Below are positions 6,870-8,751 of a DNA stretch of 8,751 nt, piece by piece. Position 1 is the stretch's first letter. Every line of letters starts with the position of its first letter. This stretch comes from an uncultured Clostridia bacterium. Its GTDB lineage: Bacteria > Bacillota > Clostridia > Lachnospirales > Lachnospiraceae. The stretch spans positions 1 through 8,751 of the forward strand of contig CAMWWW010000079.1 of the NCBI GenBank assembly GCA_947178015.1, read 5' to 3'. Both the position numbers and the translations under genes were made by a program. The notes under the pieces were generated by a model. The model was not told the DNA's origin. It ran no database searches and saw only the letters and a program-made list of their open reading frames with translations.

Positions 6870-6898
6870 TTGACACAGGCAAATGAGAGCTATATAGG
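6870..6898 (+). promoter_or_regulatory. Outward -35 box at element end, hybrid promoter with flank
   Basis: A perfect TTGACA (6870-6875) lies 5 bp inside the right junction and points out of the element. In the integrated state TATAGG (6893-6898) in the recombinase 1 fragment is 17 nt downstream, giving a weak hybrid promoter. In a circularised element the same -35 would face GATAAA of the left end at 17 nt spacing. Both are predictions from spacing and consensus. Confidence 0.45.
6881..6885 (+). repeat. Right copy of the 5-bp core AAATG
   Basis: This copy is followed by the codons for ESYIGVLLQGK, the conserved continuation of the recombinase domain. Together with 4146-4150 it delimits the nested element. 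Confidence 0.7.
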
Positions 6899-7833
6899 AG
6901 TTTTGCTTCAAGGAAAGGAAGAGAAAGTTAGCTATAAATTAAAAAAGGTGGTAAAAAAGCCCAAAGAGGAATGGGCTAGAGTAGAGGGCGCACATAGGGC
7001 GATTGTATCAAAGGAGGACTTTGCGCTTGTGCAGAATCTTTTTAAGATCCATACGCGCGCTACAAGGGGAGAGAAAAAAGCACATAAATATACAGGACTT
7101 TTATTTTGTGCAGATTGCAAAGAGCGGATGGTGCGCCGAAGAGTCCAATGTGGAAAGAAGGAGGAAGTTTCTTTTATCTGCTCTTCACATAATCAAAGCA
7201 AAGTGTGCAGCAGGCACCCTATGACAGAAATCAAACTGGATAACCTGATCCGATCGGTTTTGTCCATCTGGATACCACTATTTGTGGAAAAAGAGAAGAT
7301 TTTATTATTTATTAAGGAAGATAATTTTTGCGATGAGGTAACTATACTGAAGCAAGGGCTAAAACAGATTAAGGAGGAAAGAAAAAAATATCAGATTTTA
7401 AGAGCAGGGCTAGCTTTGGATCGAGAGAAAGGGAGATTGACGGAGGAGGACGCTTCCTACTTTGGTGAGATATATGAAAAACAATGCGAGGAGCTTAGAC
7501 GGGCGGAAAAAGGGCAGGAAAAGCTTTTAGCCATGCTGCCTGCCGCAAGAGATGATGTAAAATTGCGGCAGGAGCGCTTGATACAAAATTTTGATTGTTC
7601 AGAGTTGGAGCGTAGAATGTTACTTTCTTTTATAAATCGAATTCTAATTTATGGAAATAATCGTGTTTCTATCGAGATAAGATGTACAGAAAAAGAGCCA
7701 TCTTTTTTATCTCCTTAGAGGCACCAAATGAAAGACCCATGTCAAATATATTTTGTAGAGACCACCTTTCCTTCCTATTTGTTCTGTTTTTGACCGTCGA
7801 ATTGCCACGCACCTATAGAAAAGGGCGGCAGAA

Positions 7834-7856
7834 AGAATCCATCTGCGGAGGATTCT
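7834..7856 (-). terminator. Hairpin downstream of the lipoprotein gene
   Basis: A 7-bp perfect stem, AGAATCC (7834-7840) and GGATTCT (7850-7856), is followed on the minus strand by TTTC only. It starts 5 nt after the lipoprotein stop codon. The position suits a terminator, but the short T run makes efficiency uncertain. Confidence 0.4.
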
Positions 7857-7861
7857 AATCA

Positions 7862-8542
7862 TTAAGATGGATCGCTCCAAATAGTTGGTGTATCCGAAGA
7901 CTTTGTGTACTGATAAACAGAACCATTACTAATATAATCCCATGTTGATTCTGTAAAAGTCACAATAGCCGTCTGTTCCTCTATAGTAATCACGCCACGA
8001 ATTGGATTGCCCGACGGATCGGTTGCAGTAAAGAGAATTCCATCCGCAGTCAACTCTCCTATGCCATCAGAGAAGGAGGCCAGACGATAGATACTTATCT
8101 GCACAATAAAGCTGCCATCCTCCCTTTTCGCAATCTCAAGATTTGGTTCAAGTATAACAGAATCTAAGTATTCTCCAATATAAACAGAATCATCCAAGGG
8201 AATCTGAGGGGAGGAAAATTCAGGCATAGTATCATTTTCTTCCGATATTAAACTGGTGGTCTCTGCAGATGGTTCTGTTGGTTTAGGAGCAGAAGTTTCA
8301 ATAACTGGTTCAACAGATGTAGAACTTGAGGGTTCAGTAGGCAGCACAATAGGCTTAGAGCCAGATGCCTGCTCTATAGATTCTGTAGATTCAGAATAAG
8401 TAGTTTCAGAGGACTGTTTTTCTATCTCAGTTGTTCTTGGTTCTGTGGAATGTGCTGTTGTAGGGGGCTCTTCTTTTGGTGATGTGCAGCCGCCCAGTGT
8501 AATTGTCACAATACATAATAAAAGTACAATAGTATGTTTCAT
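7862..8542 (-). CDS. Putative lipoprotein of unknown function with Ser/Thr/Glu/Pro-rich linker
   Basis: 226 residues. The N-terminus is a lipoprotein signal peptide: K2, a hydrophobic stretch (IVLLLCIVTIT) and lipobox LGGC with the lipidated C19. The mature protein would be anchored to the outer face of the membrane. Residues 20-118 are a low-complexity linker dominated by Ser, Thr, Glu and Pro, with TEPS-like repeats, typical of wall-spanning spacers. Residues 119-226 look like a compact beta-rich domain (VYIGEYLD, then DGSFIVQISIYRL, GELTADGILFTATDPSG, AIVTFTESTW), reminiscent of small lipocalin-like lipoprotein domains, but I do not recognise a named family. The start ATG has AAGAGG 8 nt upstream. 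It is convergent with the recombinase 1 fragment. It could be cargo of the outer element or host chromosome; sequence does not decide. Confidence 0.85.
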   Translation of the reverse strand: MKHTIVLLLCIVTITLGGCTSPKEEPPTTAHSTEPRTTEIEKQSSETTYSESTESIEQASGSKPIVLPTEPSSSTSVEPVIETSAPKPTEPSAETTSLISEENDTMPEFSSPQIPLDDSVYIGEYLDSVILEPNLEIAKREDGSFIVQISIYRLASFSDGIGELTADGILFTATDPSGNPIRGVITIEEQTAIVTFTESTWDYISNGSVYQYTKSSDTPTIWSDPS

Positions 8543-8751
8543 AAAAAATACCTCTTTTCTATATAGCAGTTTATCATGTGGATTTTATCTTAAGTGTCAT
8601 ACAAGATTCCGCGCATCTTTTTTCTACTCTGTAATTATCTTGATCTGTATCCTTTATAGAATACCACAACCGCCCTTATATATCTACCAAAAATCCATAA
8701 GTTTTTGTAATGTGATGTATGTAATCATTTTCGAAAATGGCTCGCATAGCC
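8543..8751. other. Non-coding upstream region of the lipoprotein gene
   Basis: AT-rich leader and probable promoter region for the lipoprotein gene. On the minus strand ATGACA is followed after 19 nt by GATAAA, a poorly spaced promoter candidate only. On the minus strand a 24-codon open frame ends in TAA at 8676-8678 and runs off the window edge. It could be the tail of an upstream gene but is too short to judge. Confidence 0.3.

Larger units (their letters stand above)
4146..6880 (+). mobile_element. Nested two-recombinase element inserted in the recombinase 1 gene (2,735 bp)
   Basis: The segment splits recombinase 1 between codons N252 and the next E. AAATG occurs at both edges (4146-4150 and 6881-6885). 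Deleting the segment with one copy restores an uninterrupted frame whose length (529 residues) and local sequence match recombinase 2. The only genes inside are recombinases 2 and 3, with no transposase of another class and no cargo. There are no clear terminal inverted repeats, which suits a large serine recombinase acting at att sites rather than a DDE transposase. The right end has a strong dyad and an outward TTGACA. The exact crossover point within AAATG cannot be resolved. Confidence 0.85.
6861..7718 (+). pseudogene. C-terminal half of recombinase 1 (zinc ribbon and coiled coil)
   Basis: The open frame gives 285 residues from an ATG at 6861, but the first seven codons are element sequence and no ribosome site precedes that ATG. 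True homology starts at N8-E9: NESYIGVLLQGK, then a lysine-rich stretch and EEWARVEGAHRAIVSKEDF. The zinc ribbon has C83, C86, C107 and C116, and a charged coiled coil follows at about 160-230 (EERKKYQILRAGLALDREKG). The protein ends in a short beta-rich tail (RILIYGNNRVSIEIRC). It has no catalytic domain. Its beginning corresponds exactly to the point where recombinase 1 breaks off, so it is the displaced 3' part of that gene. No stop or frameshift has accumulated, which suggests that the split is recent or that excision restores function. Confidence 0.85.

Noticed and set aside
4146..6880. Terminal inverted repeats typical of a DDE insertion sequence
   Set aside because: The two ends compared inward show only scattered matches; no continuous inverted repeat was found.
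5852..7718. Recombinase 3 and the following zinc-ribbon fragment as one frameshifted gene
   Set aside because: Both pieces contain their own version of the recombinase-domain end (HMAQGR... and VLLQGK...), so they overlap in homology instead of continuing each other. A terminator lies between them.
7739..7858. 39-codon open frame MSNIFCRDHLSF..., starting ATG at 7739
   Set aside because: There is no good ribosome site, no recognisable family, and it overlaps the hairpin at 7834-7856. Probably chance or a relic.
7719..7861. Remainder of the S8 protease gene, marking the right end of the outer element
   Set aside because: The forward frames checked show no His (HGTHV-like) or Ser (GTSM-like) motif or other S8 similarity.
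8676..8750. Tail of another minus-strand gene (24 codons ending at TAA 8676-8678)
   Set aside because: Too short to separate from chance and no family recognised; mentioned only within the upstream region.

Overview
The window looks like a chromosomal stretch from a low-to-mid GC Firmicute of class Clostridia, most likely Lachnospiraceae-like. This rests on AGGAGG-type ribosome sites, consensus sigma-A promoters, a short-form YafY/WYL regulator, a zinc-cluster GH42 beta-galactosidase and several large serine recombinases. The taxonomic placement is inference.

Left part (1-3121), ordinary chromosome: a WYL-family regulator on the minus strand, cut by the window edge, is divergent from a complete GH42 beta-galactosidase. 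Both have recognisable promoters in the shared 285-bp gap, and an inverted repeat lies on the regulator's predicted transcription start. A subtilisin-family (S8) gene then begins at 3213 but loses homology right after its catalytic-Asp motif, near 3308. I read this as the left junction of a mobile element.

Central part (3309-7718), nested serine-recombinase elements: recombinase 1 (3394-4155) carries the catalytic and recombinase domains but stops abruptly. Its missing C-terminal half lies 2.7 kb downstream (6882-7718). Between the halves sit a complete large serine recombinase (recombinase 2) and a shorter one without a zinc ribbon (recombinase 3), ending at a hairpin terminator. The intervening 2,735 bp are flanked by the direct repeat AAATG. 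Removing the insert plus one repeat copy joins the halves in frame into a 529-residue protein reading ILEN-ESYIG, which aligns with ILQN-ECYIG in the 531-residue recombinase 2. This strongly suggests a compact, cargo-free element made of two serine recombinases, inserted into the recombinase gene of another element. The right end carries an outward TTGACA. If the element circularises, this hexamer would lie 17 bp from GATAAA at the left end, forming a possible junction promoter as in Tn4451-type elements.

Right part (7719-8751): a short gap with a hairpin, then a minus-strand lipoprotein of unknown function with a Ser/Thr/Glu/Pro-rich linker. The rest of the S8 gene is not visible, so the right end of the outer element is probably beyond the window, or was lost.
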